This document shows, piece after piece, positions 1 through 8,444 of a DNA stretch of 64,000 nt. The position numbers and the translations under genes were made by a program. Origin of the DNA: Kosakonia cowanii JCM 10956 = DSM 18146 (GTDB taxonomy: Bacteria; Pseudomonadota; Gammaproteobacteria; Enterobacterales; Enterobacteriaceae). The stretch covers positions 3,844,001-3,908,000 of the forward strand of contig NZ_CP019445.1 in the NCBI RefSeq assembly GCF_001975225.1. The letters run 5' to 3'. Numbering within the stretch: position 1 is the first letter of the stretch; every line of letters starts with the position of its first letter. The notes under the pieces were generated by a model. It did not search any database and was not told the DNA's origin. It saw only the letters and a program-made list of their open reading frames with translations.

Positions 1-305
1 GCCTTGGTGACATCAATGGAGCCGTCTTCACGCTGTGGCGTGTAGTTCAGTTCCATATTTGCCGAGTGACCGGTACCGGCATTATTCCAGCCGTTAGAGG
101 ACTCAAGCGCAACGCCGTCGAGCTTCTCAACCATCACCTGTTTCCACTCCGGTTGCAGGGTCTGCAGCCAGGTGCCCAGGGAGGCGCTCATGATACCGCC
201 GCCAATCAGCAGGAAGTCGGTTTTTTGGTTCTCTTCCGCCCATGCACTGGTCGCAGAGCTGACGAGCATCGCGACGGCGCTGAAGGCAATAATTGTTTTT
301 TTCAT
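1..305 (-). CDS. mqo: Malate:quinone oxidoreductase, 5' part only
   Basis: Only the first 101 codons are inside the window; the gene runs off the left edge. The start is the ATG at 305. The product opens with a basic, hydrophobic leader of about 23 residues ending in an AWA-like cleavage site. A dinucleotide-binding segment [16 protein letters not shown] follows, then [14 protein letters not shown], which I recognise from Mqo of E. coli. Mqo is an FAD enzyme at the cytoplasmic membrane that oxidises L-malate to oxaloacetate and passes electrons to quinone. Its position next to a fumarate/malate gene block fits C4-dicarboxylate metabolism, although it is a separate transcription unit. The identification is firm; the missing C-terminus cannot be judged. 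Confidence 0.93.
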   Translation of the reverse strand, partial: MKKTIIAFSAVAMLVSSATSAWAEENQKTDFLLIGGGIMSASLGTWLQTLQPEWKQVMVEKLDGVALESSNGWNNAGTGHSANMELNYTPQREDGSIDVTK

Positions 306-532
306 TGCAGGCATAATTATTCGGTTAGGTAACAACAAGTGATTCGTGGTGACGCATATTAACGTATTTTTACGTTAATTTAAAATATCATTCACAAAAT
401 AGAATAATTTTGTTTTTATTTGCTCTTTGCTTTTTTTAATTAAAAAAAGTAGTGACGCACTCTGTGTGGACTTATTTTGGCGGGAATTTATCTTAGGGGG
501 AGAAATAAAATTTAGCGTATTTCAATTAAATG

Positions 533-563
533 GAAAATAAATAACGGCCGCACGCAGCGGCCG
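533..563 (-). terminator. Rho-independent terminator of the MurQ-like gene
   Basis: A 7-bp GC-only stem (545-551 with 557-563) lies 12 bp beyond the stop codon at 575. On the minus strand it is followed by a T-rich tail TTATTTATTTT. Confidence 0.7.
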
Positions 564-574
564 AATAGCGATTA

Positions 575-1489
575 TCAGGCGTCTACTCTTTCACTTTCTG
601 CACCAGCGATCGCCAGACGCAAATGGCGATGGTTCTCTGCCAGCAGAACCTGCGCCCGCGAAGCACTCACGCCGGTCAGCAGCATTAAAATGGCAGCGCG
701 ACACTCATTATTCGCCTGCGCCAGCGCACGTTTCGCCTCTTCACGTGTGCAGTTGCTTGCCGCCATCACCACGGCGATCTGCCGCTCGGCCCAGTGCAGA
801 TTCACCGGTGCCACGTCGACGCGCAGGTTGCCGTAAACGCGCCCACCACGAATGGCCAGTCCGGTAGAAAACATGCTGAGGATCTGCTGCTGTGCCAGCT
901 GCGCTTTTGGCTCGCCAAAACCGCTTACCGCTTCGGCTCCCGTATCGGGCGCAATGACAATATCGGCGTACTGCGCCGCTTCGCACGCCTGTGCGCGAGT
1001 GATCAACGCCACGCATGCCCCAAGCGCCCTCGCCTGCTGCAGCGCCCCGTTTGCCCACGGTGTTTTGCCGCTTAACGACAGCACCACCAGCATATCGCGC
1101 GCCGTTAGCCCCAGCGCCTTGAGATCGTTACCGCCGCAGGTGTAGTCGCTCGCGGCGCGATCCTGCTCTGTTTTCCTTGCCCGTGCGCCACCGGCCATTA
1201 ACGCCAGCAGCCCGTGCTGGCTATCCGGCGCGAACGCCTCGACAGTTTGTACTGCCGCCCGCCCCGAGGCACCCGCCCCGGCAAGCACCACTCTTGCGCC
1301 CTGGTTAAGCGTCGCGCTGGCGTTGTCAACCAGCCGGGTGATCGCCGGCAGACAGGCGGTTACCGCCTGCGTGACCTCTTCACTCTCCTGATGGATAAGT
1401 GTCAGCATATCCAGCGTGGCGAGGCGGTCGATATCGCCCGTGCGGCTATTACGACGCGCCTCCATTGAACCGTTTGGCTTACTGCTCAT
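575..1489 (-). CDS. MurQ/GckR-like SIS-domain protein
   Basis: A 304-residue product from the ATG at 1489, which has an AAGGAG ribosome site six bases upstream; an open frame 24 codons longer lacks one. The sequence aligns end to end with N-acetylmuramic acid 6-phosphate etherase: N-terminal GDIDRLATLDML, SIS loop GAGASGRAAVQ (residues 71-81), GGNDLKALGLTARDM, LSLSGKTPW, and a C-terminal ISTGL/GNLRVD-type block. MurQ converts MurNAc-6-P to GlcNAc-6-P plus lactate in the cytoplasm. By hand alignment the two catalytic glutamates of E. coli MurQ (Glu83 and Glu114) fall on alanines (about 85 and 113), although a Glu sits one residue before the first. It may therefore be a diverged etherase or a sugar-phosphate-binding regulator like GckR. 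It is divergent from dcuS; no murP-like transporter is adjacent. Confidence 0.75.
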   Translation of the reverse strand: MSSKPNGSMEARRNSRTGDIDRLATLDMLTLIHQESEEVTQAVTACLPAITRLVDNASATLNQGARVVLAGAGASGRAAVQTVEAFAPDSQHGLLALMAGGARARKTEQDRAASDYTCGGNDLKALGLTARDMLVVLSLSGKTPWANGALQQARALGACVALITRAQACEAAQYADIVIAPDTGAEAVSGFGEPKAQLAQQQILSMFSTGLAIRGGRVYGNLRVDVAPVNLHWAERQIAVVMAASNCTREEAKRALAQANNECRAAILMLLTGVSASRAQVLLAENHRHLRLAIAGAESERVDA

Positions 1490-1662
1490 ACCCTGCTCCT
1501 TGTTAAAGGTTCCCCACACACTATAAGGGTATTTGCGCTTGCTGCTTGCGAGTGGGGTCACGCTTCCCGGCGCGACTATTTTTCCTCATTTATCACGCGG
1601 CTTTATGAATTGCCGCCCATCGGCGATAATACCTTTTCTCAGTTGAATAATTCGGGTTCGGC

Positions 1663-3279
1663 ATGACTCAAATAGCGCCCACGGCGACCTCCCCGCGCAA
1701 ACGGCCAATGAAGTTCGGCACCATGGTTACACTTATGGTGTGCAGCGTGACGGGTTCCGTGCTGCTGCTGGCTTGCGCCCTCTGGTTCTGGCAGATAAGC
1801 AACGCCACGCGCGACGGCGTGAAAGCAACCGGGTTCGCAGTGGCGCGTACCCTTGCCAATGCCCCGGAAATCAGGCGCGGGCTGCTCCTGCCACCCAATA
1901 GCAATGTTATTCAACCTCTTGCGCAGGCGGTGGCGGCGCGAAACGATCTGCTCTATGCGGTGGTGACTAATATGCAGGGCATTCGCTACGCGCACCCGAA
2001 TGCCAGCATGATCGGGCAGAACTTTATTGGCGAGGATCTGCAGCCTGCGTTAAAGGGCCACGAGAATGCCGCAGTGAACCGCGGCGTACTGGCGCCGGCG
2101 CTGCGCGTTTTTACCCCGGTTTATGATGAGCGCCACCAGCAGATTGGCGTCGTGGTGGTCGGCATTTCGTTAAGCGAGGTCGACGAGCAGGTCAGCCGTA
2201 GCCGCCAGGCGGCGATGTGGATTTTAATATTCAGCGCACTGGTGGGCTTTGTTGGCGTCTGGCAAGTGGTGCGGGTGTTAAAGCGGATTCTGCTCGGGCT
2301 TGAGCCGTATGAGATTTCAGCCCAGTTTAAACAGCGCCAGGCGATGTTGCAGTCCCTTAAAGAGGGAGTAATGGCGGTCGATGCCGACGGGCGCGTGACG
2401 CTGCTGAACCATGCCGGGCGGCGGATGTTACTCAGCAGTACGGCGCAGGGCGCAGGCACCCATCAACCTCTGCTTGCTGATCTGCTGAGCGTGTTGCAGA
2501 CCGGCACACCTATTTTCGATCGCGAGCTGGGGTGCAATGGTCGTCTGCTGCTCAGTAACACCGTACCGGTACGCAGCCAGGAGAGTATTATCGGCGCGAT
2601 TTGTACTTTCCGCGATAAGACCGAGGTGAGCCAGTTGATGCAAAGACTCGATGGTATGGTCAATTATGTCGATGCCTTGCGAACCACCTCGCACGAATTC
2701 ATGAACAAGTTGCATGTCATCCTCGGTCTGTTAAATATGAAGCGCTATGACAAGCTGCAGGAGTATGTGCTGCAAACGGCCCAGAACTACCAGAGCGATA
2801 TCGGCGCGATCCAGCATCAGATCAAGTCGCCGGTGGTGGCCGGTTTTCTGCTCGGTAAAATCAACCGGGCCAAAGAGTGTGGTTTTACCCTGACGCTGGC
2901 CGATGAGAGCCACGTGCCGGATAACCCGAATGAGAAACAGGTGACGGTGCTGGTTACCGTGCTTGGTAATTTGATTGAAAATGCGCTCGATGCGATGAGC
3001 GGCCAGCAGGAGGGTGAAGTCGGTCTGTTCCTGCATTACCAGGATGGCTGGCTGGCTGGTGAAGTGAGCGATGACGGGCCGGGTATTGCGCCGGGCAATA
3101 TCGAGGCTATCTTTCGCAAAGGCTTCTCTACCAAGGGTGAAAACCGCGGTGTCGGGCTTTTCCTCGCCAGCCAGCAGCTGGCTGAACTTGGCGGCACCGT
3201 GAGCGTGGAATCTGAACCCGGTGTATTTACCCAATTTTTTGTCCATCTCCCGTGGGATAGTGAAAGGAAGAACGCGTGA
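1663..3279 (+). CDS. dcuS: C4-dicarboxylate sensor histidine kinase DcuS
   Basis: A 538-residue inner-membrane sensor that closely matches E. coli DcuS over its whole length, including the N-terminal RKRPMK segment, so the ATG at 1663 is kept although its ribosome site is weak. Order of parts: TM1 (about 20-44), periplasmic PAS-like sensor (45-180), TM2 (about 186-206), cytoplasmic PAS, DHp helix with the phosphorylated His in TSHEFMNKLHVILG, then the ATPase with NLIENALDA (N box), DDGPGIAP and KGFSTKGENRGVGLFL (G boxes). The fumarate-binding residues known from E. coli DcuS (RYxHP and ALRVFTP) are present as R108, H111, R148 and F150. It is translationally coupled to dcuR (GTGA overlap). It is expected to sense fumarate, succinate or malate and to activate DcuR. 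Confidence 0.95.
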   Translation: MTQIAPTATSPRKRPMKFGTMVTLMVCSVTGSVLLLACALWFWQISNATRDGVKATGFAVARTLANAPEIRRGLLLPPNSNVIQPLAQAVAARNDLLYAVVTNMQGIRYAHPNASMIGQNFIGEDLQPALKGHENAAVNRGVLAPALRVFTPVYDERHQQIGVVVVGISLSEVDEQVSRSRQAAMWILIFSALVGFVGVWQVVRVLKRILLGLEPYEISAQFKQRQAMLQSLKEGVMAVDADGRVTLLNHAGRRMLLSSTAQGAGTHQPLLADLLSVLQTGTPIFDRELGCNGRLLLSNTVPVRSQESIIGAICTFRDKTEVSQLMQRLDGMVNYVDALRTTSHEFMNKLHVILGLLNMKRYDKLQEYVLQTAQNYQSDIGAIQHQIKSPVVAGFLLGKINRAKECGFTLTLADESHVPDNPNEKQVTVLVTVLGNLIENALDAMSGQQEGEVGLFLHYQDGWLAGEVSDDGPGIAPGNIEAIFRKGFSTKGENRGVGLFLASQQLAELGGTVSVESEPGVFTQFFVHLPWDSERKNA

Positions 3280-3995
3280 TAAATGTATTAATTGTTGACG
3301 ATGATGCCATGGTTGCCGAGCTGAACCGCATGTATGTGGCGCAGATAGCCGGTTTTCAGTGCTGCGGCACGGCGTCAACGCTGCGTCAGGCGGAGGAGAT
3401 GGTGAATAATCCGCTGCTTGAGATCGATCTGGTGCTGCTGGATGTCTATATGCAGCAGGACAGCGGTCTCGATCTGCTGCCGATTATTCGCGCCAGCGGG
3501 CGGGCTATCGACGTGATTATGATCACCTCTTCTGCCGATGCCGCCACCATTCAGACCTCACTGCACTACGGTGTGGTCGACTATCTGATTAAGCCGTTCC
3601 AGTTCCCGCGTTTTGAAGAGGCGCTTACCACCTGGCGCGAGAAGCGCAAGCTGATGGATGCGCACCCCTACTATGAGCAGTCGGATGTTGATCGCCTGCT
3701 GCACGGCGGCGCGCCGGAAGTTGCAGACACCCGTCGGTTGCCGAAGGGGCTCACTGCCCAGACCCTGCGCACCATTTGCCAGTGGATCGATGCCCATCCG
3801 GGGATTGAGTTTTCGACGGATGAGCTGGCGAATGCGGTCAATATCTCCCGCGTCTCCTGCCGTAAATATCTGATCTGGCTCGCGCAGATCAATATTCTCT
3901 ACACCACCATCCACTATGGTGCGACCGGTCGGCCGGTCTATCGCTATCAGCTTATTGCGGAGCAGTACAGCCTGCTCAAGCAGTACAGTCAATAA
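3276..3995 (+). CDS. dcuR: C4-dicarboxylate response regulator DcuR
   Basis: A 239-residue CitB-family response regulator. It starts at a GTG (3276) that overlaps the dcuS stop by four bases, with GAAAGGAAG just upstream. The receiver domain (about 1-120) shows the acidic pair DDD near residue 8, the phospho-acceptor Asp in LVLLDVYMQ, and the Lys of YLIKPF. The C-terminal part carries RRLPKGLTAQTLRTI and a helix-turn-helix around STDELANAVNISRVSCRKYL. The match to E. coli DcuR is close throughout. Its last 20 bases overlap the 3' end of the convergent apbE-like gene. Likely targets in the window are the fumarate reductase operon and the transporter-fumarase operon; this is inferred from proximity and from the known DcuSR regulon. 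Confidence 0.95.
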   Translation: MINVLIVDDDAMVAELNRMYVAQIAGFQCCGTASTLRQAEEMVNNPLLEIDLVLLDVYMQQDSGLDLLPIIRASGRAIDVIMITSSADAATIQTSLHYGVVDYLIKPFQFPRFEEALTTWREKRKLMDAHPYYEQSDVDRLLHGGAPEVADTRRLPKGLTAQTLRTICQWIDAHPGIEFSTDELANAVNISRVSCRKYLIWLAQINILYTTIHYGATGRPVYRYQLIAEQYSLLKQYSQ

Positions 3996-4938
3996 ACCGG
4001 TAGCTGTCGTCAACGTGGGTGTAGCTGAAGTGGCGGCGGGAAGAGAGGATCACTTCATGCGTTTTGGTGACGAACAGCGCTTCAATATCCTCGCGCTGTT
4101 TCAGAAGCTCACACCCTTTCTCGACGCCGACGCCAAAGAGCAGCGTGGTCCAGATATCGCCATCGAGTGAGTCGCTGGAGATGATGGTCACGCTGTCGAG
4201 CTCATTTTCCAGCGGGTAGCCGCTGCGCGGATCGAGGATATGATGCCAGCGTCGGCCGTCCTGCTCGAAATAGCGCTCATAGGTGCCGGAAGTGACTACC
4301 GACTGGTTGGCGACCTCAAGCGTGCCAATCAGCGCATCCGCCTGTGCGAACGGCTTTTTCACGCCGATCGACCACCGCTCCTGCGGCGTTCCCAGCGTCT
4401 GCACGTTGCCGCCAAGATTGATTAATCCCTCGCTCACCCCCTGCTGGTGCAGATAGTCGCGCACCCGATCGGCAATAAACCCTTTGGCAATCGCGCCGAG
4501 ATCGATCTCCATCCCGGCCTGCGTAAGAAAAACGCTGCCCGCGGCATCATCAAGGACAACGTCCTGAACGCGCGTGATGCGCAACCGCGCGGCGATCGCG
4601 TCCGCCTCTGGCACCCGGTCACCTTTAAACCCGATTCGCCACAGTTTCACCAGCGGGCCAATTGCCAGATTAAAGGCGCTGCCAGGCATCATGCTGGCGG
4701 CTTTCGCGCATTTGATAAGCTCAAAAACCGGACGGCTAACGGCAACCGGATGCCGCCCTGCGGCGTGATTGATTGCCATCACTTCAGAGTTGGCGCGGTT
4801 GACGGTGAAAAGATCTTCGTAGCGCTTAATCAGGGAGAATACGCGGGAGGCGAGCGCCTCATCATGGACAAAGAGCGTGAGCAGGATGGGCGAGCCCATC
4901 AGCACGGCTGAGTAGCGCCAGCTCGGATTAGCAGACAT
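3976..4938 (-). CDS. apbE: Cytoplasmic ApbE-family FAD:protein FMN transferase
   Basis: A 320-residue product from the ATG at 4938 (AAGGAG six bases upstream). It has ApbE features: MGSPILLTLFV near the start, NRANSEVMAINHAAG, EIDLGAIAKGFIADR, LINLGGNVQTLG, SVVTSGTYERYFEQDGRRWHHILDPRSG and a C-terminal DGDIWTTLLFG containing the metal-binding Asp. ApbE enzymes use FAD and Mg2+ to attach FMN covalently to a Thr in a DxxSGAT-type motif. Unlike the periplasmic lipoprotein ApbE it has no signal peptide or lipobox, so the target must be cytoplasmic. The obvious target is the FMN_bind domain of the fumarate reductase encoded immediately upstream in the same operon. The gene overlaps dcuR convergently by 20 bp. 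Confidence 0.9.
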   Translation of the reverse strand: MSANPSWRYSAVLMGSPILLTLFVHDEALASRVFSLIKRYEDLFTVNRANSEVMAINHAAGRHPVAVSRPVFELIKCAKAASMMPGSAFNLAIGPLVKLWRIGFKGDRVPEADAIAARLRITRVQDVVLDDAAGSVFLTQAGMEIDLGAIAKGFIADRVRDYLHQQGVSEGLINLGGNVQTLGTPQERWSIGVKKPFAQADALIGTLEVANQSVVTSGTYERYFEQDGRRWHHILDPRSGYPLENELDSVTIISSDSLDGDIWTTLLFGVGVEKGCELLKQREDIEALFVTKTHEVILSSRRHFSYTHVDDSYRFIDCTA

Positions 4939-4964
4939 TGCATACTCCTTCTGTTGCGTACTGG

Positions 4965-5017
4965 TGGCGCTACGCTTATCAGGCCAGGGAGAGTGAGAGG
5001 CCTGATAAGGCGCAGCC
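4965..5017. repeat. REP-like palindromic element
   Basis: Two inverted arms, CTTATCAGGCC (ending at 4985) and GGCCTGATAAG (from 4999), lie between the reductase and apbE-like genes. The arms and the flanking GCGC resemble enterobacterial REP/BIME units. It probably acts as an intercistronic mRNA-stabilising hairpin. Confidence 0.65.
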
Positions 5018-5033
5018 ATTTTGCGTTAATGCG

Positions 5034-7811
5034 TTACCGTTTTGCGCGCAGTGCAGCCTGATGCCCCGCCAGCGAACCGAAGACGATAATATCTGCCACC
5101 GCGTTGCCACCGATGCGGTTGCCGCCGTGCAGGCCGCCTACCACTTCACCCGCCGCAAAAGCACCCGGAATAACCTGCTGCTCGCTGTTAAGCACCTGAG
5201 TGTCGGTGTTGATGGTTACACCGCCCATGGTGTGATGCACGCCTGGCGCTATCTGAATAGCGTGGAACGGACCTTCGTTAATCGGTGCGCGCAGTGCGGT
5301 GGTGCGCCCAAAATCATCGTCATGCTGTTTTTCAACAAAGCCATTGTAGCGCTCCAGCGTGGCGAGGAAGGCATGATAATCCATACCCAGCTTATCCGCG
5401 AGTTCGCGTGGTGAACTCGCGCTGGTGACAAAACCGCGGGCAATATACTCATCCGCCGCTTTGTTTTTCGCACGAACGTGCTCATCAAAGACGATGTAAG
5501 CATAGTGCTCCGGCAGCGCGATGATGGCCGCAGAGACTTTATCGCGGGTCGACATCTCGTTAAAGAAGCGGTTGCCCTGTTGATTGACCAGAATTGCCCC
5601 GCCGCCGCGAATCGACTCTGAAATCAAATAAGAGGTATTTTGCTCAACCGTCGGGTGAATCTGGATTTCGCCCATATCCACGGTGGCGGCGCCAAGGCGT
5701 TCCAGCAGCGAAATCCCGCTACCGGTCGCGCCCTTATGGTTGGTGGTGACGAAGCCGTCCAGATCGGGGCGATATTTCACGACCATCGCGCTGTTGGCGC
5801 TGAAGCCACCGGTGGCGACAATCACGCTCTTCGCGTCAACGCTCAAGGTCTCCTGCTCTTCGGTCAGCAGGCGTACACCGCGCACTTCGCCGGCGTCAAA
5901 GAGGATCTCTTCGACGGAGGTGTCCAGCATGACGTCGATATTGCGTTTGGTAACGTTGCGCAGCAGGCCGCTGATCAGATAGCCACCTACCGCCGATCCA
6001 TCGCGTGGGCGGTGCGTACGGTCAATGCTCATGCCGCCGGTGGTGGTAATGTCGTTAAGCATAATGCCGCGACGTGCCAGCCACTCAATCGCTTCCGGCG
6101 CATGTTCAACAAAGCGGCGCAGCAGCGCAGGATCGTTCTTCTCGCCGCCCCCTTTCAAAGTTTCAGCGTAGAACAGCGCTTTACTGTCCTGAATGCCTTT
6201 TACGCGCTGGAAGCGGGTTTCTGCCGCGTTCATCCCTGCCGATGCTTTGATGGTGTTGCCGCCGATAGTCGGCATTTTTTCGACGATCAGGACGCTGGCA
6301 CCTTCGTCGTGCGCCTGAATTGCCGCAGCCAGACCAGCACCGCCGCTGCCGATAACAACCACATCGTAATTTTTCGGCGCGCTGATATCACCACCCTCCT
6401 CTGCGATCCGCGCTTTACTCGATTTCACCATCGCTTTCGACACCGCTTTTTTAACCGCTTCGCTCTGGCTGGTTGCGCCGGAGATAGCGTCTACGTGCGG
6501 AGAGTTGGCATCGATGATACGGCTGCGGATCTCTTCAAAGCTGCTGGTAAACTCGACATCGTCCAGCGGGCCTTCCGCCAGCGTAATATCCGCAATACAG
6601 TCCGTTTCAAGACTGACGTTGAACACCAGCGTAGTGCTGTCATCCTGCACGGTTTCAGCAAAGACGCCCGGTTTGAACTTCGCCGCGCCCATGCTCATAT
6701 CGCGGATCATCGCTTCCACCAGCGAGAAACGCCATAGCGGCTCGGGGATGTTCAGCGCTTCACGCTGGGTGCTGTCCATAAAGAGCTCAAGGGTTTCACC
6801 GTTGGCAATGCGTGAAGCCCAGTCCGGGTAGGCGATGCAGGCTCGGCCCACCGCCATCAGATCGTAACCGTGATCCAGCCCCTCTTCCGCATCCGCCGCG
6901 TTGACGATCCCGCCAACGCCCATGACCGGGATCTGCGCCAGCGTTTCTGAGCGCAACGCGCAATATTTTTCGATCAGCGGTGTCGGATCGGTCGTGTCAT
7001 TAATGGAGGAGCGCAGCGCAGCACCCACGGAGAAGTGCAGATAGTCGAGACCGCGAGCAGCCAGCTTCTCCAGCAGGAACATTGTGTCATCAAAACGGAT
7101 GCCGGGGACTTCCAGCTCTTCCGGAGAGAAGCGATAGCCAATGATAAACGCATCATCAGCGTACTGGCGCGCCATCTTGTGAGCGATATCCAGCACGGCC
7201 AGCGGGAACCTGGCCCGGTTTTCGCGGCTGCCGCCCCACTCGTCGTCGCGCTGGTTGGAGTTAGGAGAGAAGAATTGCTGAATGAGATAAGTGTTAGCGC
7301 CGTGAATCTCAACGCCGTCGAAGCCTGCGTGGATGGCGCGACGTACGGCTTCGCCAAATTTGGCAATCATGTTTTCCACTTCCGCAGCGCTCATCGCTAC
7401 TGGGGTCGCGGCGCCCTCACGCGGTGCGGCAATCGCGCTCGGCGCAATAGGTGTATGTCCACCGATCAGTTTCGGCTCCACCATGCGCCCGCCGTGGTAA
7501 ATCTGCAGAATGGCTTTTGAACCTTTCTCCTTAATGGCGGCGGCAATCTTCGCCAGGCCGGCGATTTTTTCATCGCTATCAATCCCAATCGCCCCCGGAA
7601 AAGCGAGGCCGAGATCGTCGACAAAGCAACACTCAACAATAATGGTGCCAATAGCCCCTGAACGTGCGCGGTAATACTCCACTAACTCGCTAGTGACGGT
7701 ACCGTCAAAATAGCCCGTGCAGGTGGTCATTGGCGCCATTAACAAACGGTTTTTTAGTTCTACGCCGTTTGGCAATGTAAACGGGCTGAGAATACGTTCG
7801 TTGCTGGTCAT
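5034..7811 (-). CDS. Soluble NADH:fumarate reductase (OYE-FMN_bind-FAD fusion)
   Basis: A 925-residue flavoprotein. The start is the ATG at 7811 with GGAGC upstream; a GTG four codons earlier is less likely. Three parts are visible. Residues 1-360 form an old-yellow-enzyme-type NADH:flavin oxidoreductase (PMTTCTGYFDG, HGANTYLIQQFFSP). Residues 380-465 form an FMN_bind domain with DAISGATSQS, Thr447 being the predicted covalent FMN site. Residues 482-925 form a flavocytochrome c fumarate reductase-like FAD domain (VVVIGSGGAGLAAA, EKMPTIGGNTIKAS). The active site reads IHPT, SESIRGGG, PGVHHTMGG and GGNRIGGNAVAD, keeping the His and Arg residues of fumarate reductases; the Thr-Glu pair is Ser-Glu. 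No signal peptide and no haem motifs. The architecture matches the cytoplasmic NADH:fumarate reductase described from Klebsiella. Urocanate or acrylate reduction is less likely next to dcuSR and fumarase. Confidence 0.88.
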   Translation of the reverse strand: MTSNERILSPFTLPNGVELKNRLLMAPMTTCTGYFDGTVTSELVEYYRARSGAIGTIIVECCFVDDLGLAFPGAIGIDSDEKIAGLAKIAAAIKEKGSKAILQIYHGGRMVEPKLIGGHTPIAPSAIAAPREGAATPVAMSAAEVENMIAKFGEAVRRAIHAGFDGVEIHGANTYLIQQFFSPNSNQRDDEWGGSRENRARFPLAVLDIAHKMARQYADDAFIIGYRFSPEELEVPGIRFDDTMFLLEKLAARGLDYLHFSVGAALRSSINDTTDPTPLIEKYCALRSETLAQIPVMGVGGIVNAADAEEGLDHGYDLMAVGRACIAYPDWASRIANGETLELFMDSTQREALNIPEPLWRFSLVEAMIRDMSMGAAKFKPGVFAETVQDDSTTLVFNVSLETDCIADITLAEGPLDDVEFTSSFEEIRSRIIDANSPHVDAISGATSQSEAVKKAVSKAMVKSSKARIAEEGGDISAPKNYDVVVIGSGGAGLAAAIQAHDEGASVLIVEKMPTIGGNTIKASAGMNAAETRFQRVKGIQDSKALFYAETLKGGGEKNDPALLRRFVEHAPEAIEWLARRGIMLNDITTTGGMSIDRTHRPRDGSAVGGYLISGLLRNVTKRNIDVMLDTSVEEILFDAGEVRGVRLLTEEQETLSVDAKSVIVATGGFSANSAMVVKYRPDLDGFVTTNHKGATGSGISLLERLGAATVDMGEIQIHPTVEQNTSYLISESIRGGGAILVNQQGNRFFNEMSTRDKVSAAIIALPEHYAYIVFDEHVRAKNKAADEYIARGFVTSASSPRELADKLGMDYHAFLATLERYNGFVEKQHDDDFGRTTALRAPINEGPFHAIQIAPGVHHTMGGVTINTDTQVLNSEQQVIPGAFAAGEVVGGLHGGNRIGGNAVADIIVFGSLAGHQAALRAKR

Positions 7812-8444
7812 AATAAGCTCCACATCTAAAATTGATAAATCTTGAATTCGGTGACGGATCTATTTTCGTTCTGGTTATTAATCCTGGTGTCGTGTAATTA
7901 ATATACCGCGAATTTTATTTACCAAATTAATTACGTTAGTTATAAAACTATTTAACCACTGCAATAACAGACCTACCTCCACTGTATTATCATTTTTAAA
8001 TATTGCGTTCACATTTTTATAATTACCGGTAACATAATCATTACCTTACGAGATCTTGCATGACGAGTAAACATCACTAAAAAGACATTATTATCAATCA
8101 CTTAACAAACAATCATAGCGTGACAACCTTGATTTTAAATACAAATATTTAACATTCCTTAGCTTTTCTGGAAATTAACCACATCATTCATAGTGGGTAT
8201 TCCAGATATTAAAAAAAACACCTATCTTTTCGTTTTATTGATCTTAATCAAGAGAAATCCCATCACCAGGGGCAATATAGAAATAGACTTATTTTGTTAT
8301 TTATTGCCAACCAATTTTGCGATAAATAAAGATCAGCGGAATAAGAGAAGATGATTTTAATAACTAAAATATCTTTCGAAACTAAATAAACCACACTCTA
8401 CTCCGCGATCGCTCTGAATTCTTAACTACTTGTAGATGCTCACT
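7812..8444. promoter_or_regulatory. Divergent AT-rich control region of the fumarate block
   Basis: About 630 bp without a gene lies between the starts of the reductase operon (leftward) and the transporter-fumarase operon (rightward). It is very AT-rich and holds one perfect FNR palindrome at 8238-8251. DcuR sites are expected here but I cannot assign them by eye. Confidence 0.7.
8238..8251 (+). promoter_or_regulatory. FNR-binding site
   Basis: TTGATCTTAATCAA matches the FNR consensus TTGAT-N4-ATCAA exactly. Its centre (8244.5) lies 41.5 bases before 8286, and an AT-rich -10-like AATATA occupies 8274-8279. This spacing suits a class II FNR-activated promoter reading right into the transporter and fumarase genes. 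Confidence 0.75.

Noticed and set aside
5640..6737. A 365-codon plus-strand frame opposite the fumarate reductase
   Set aside because: It mirrors the codon bias of the real gene and has no recognisable domain.
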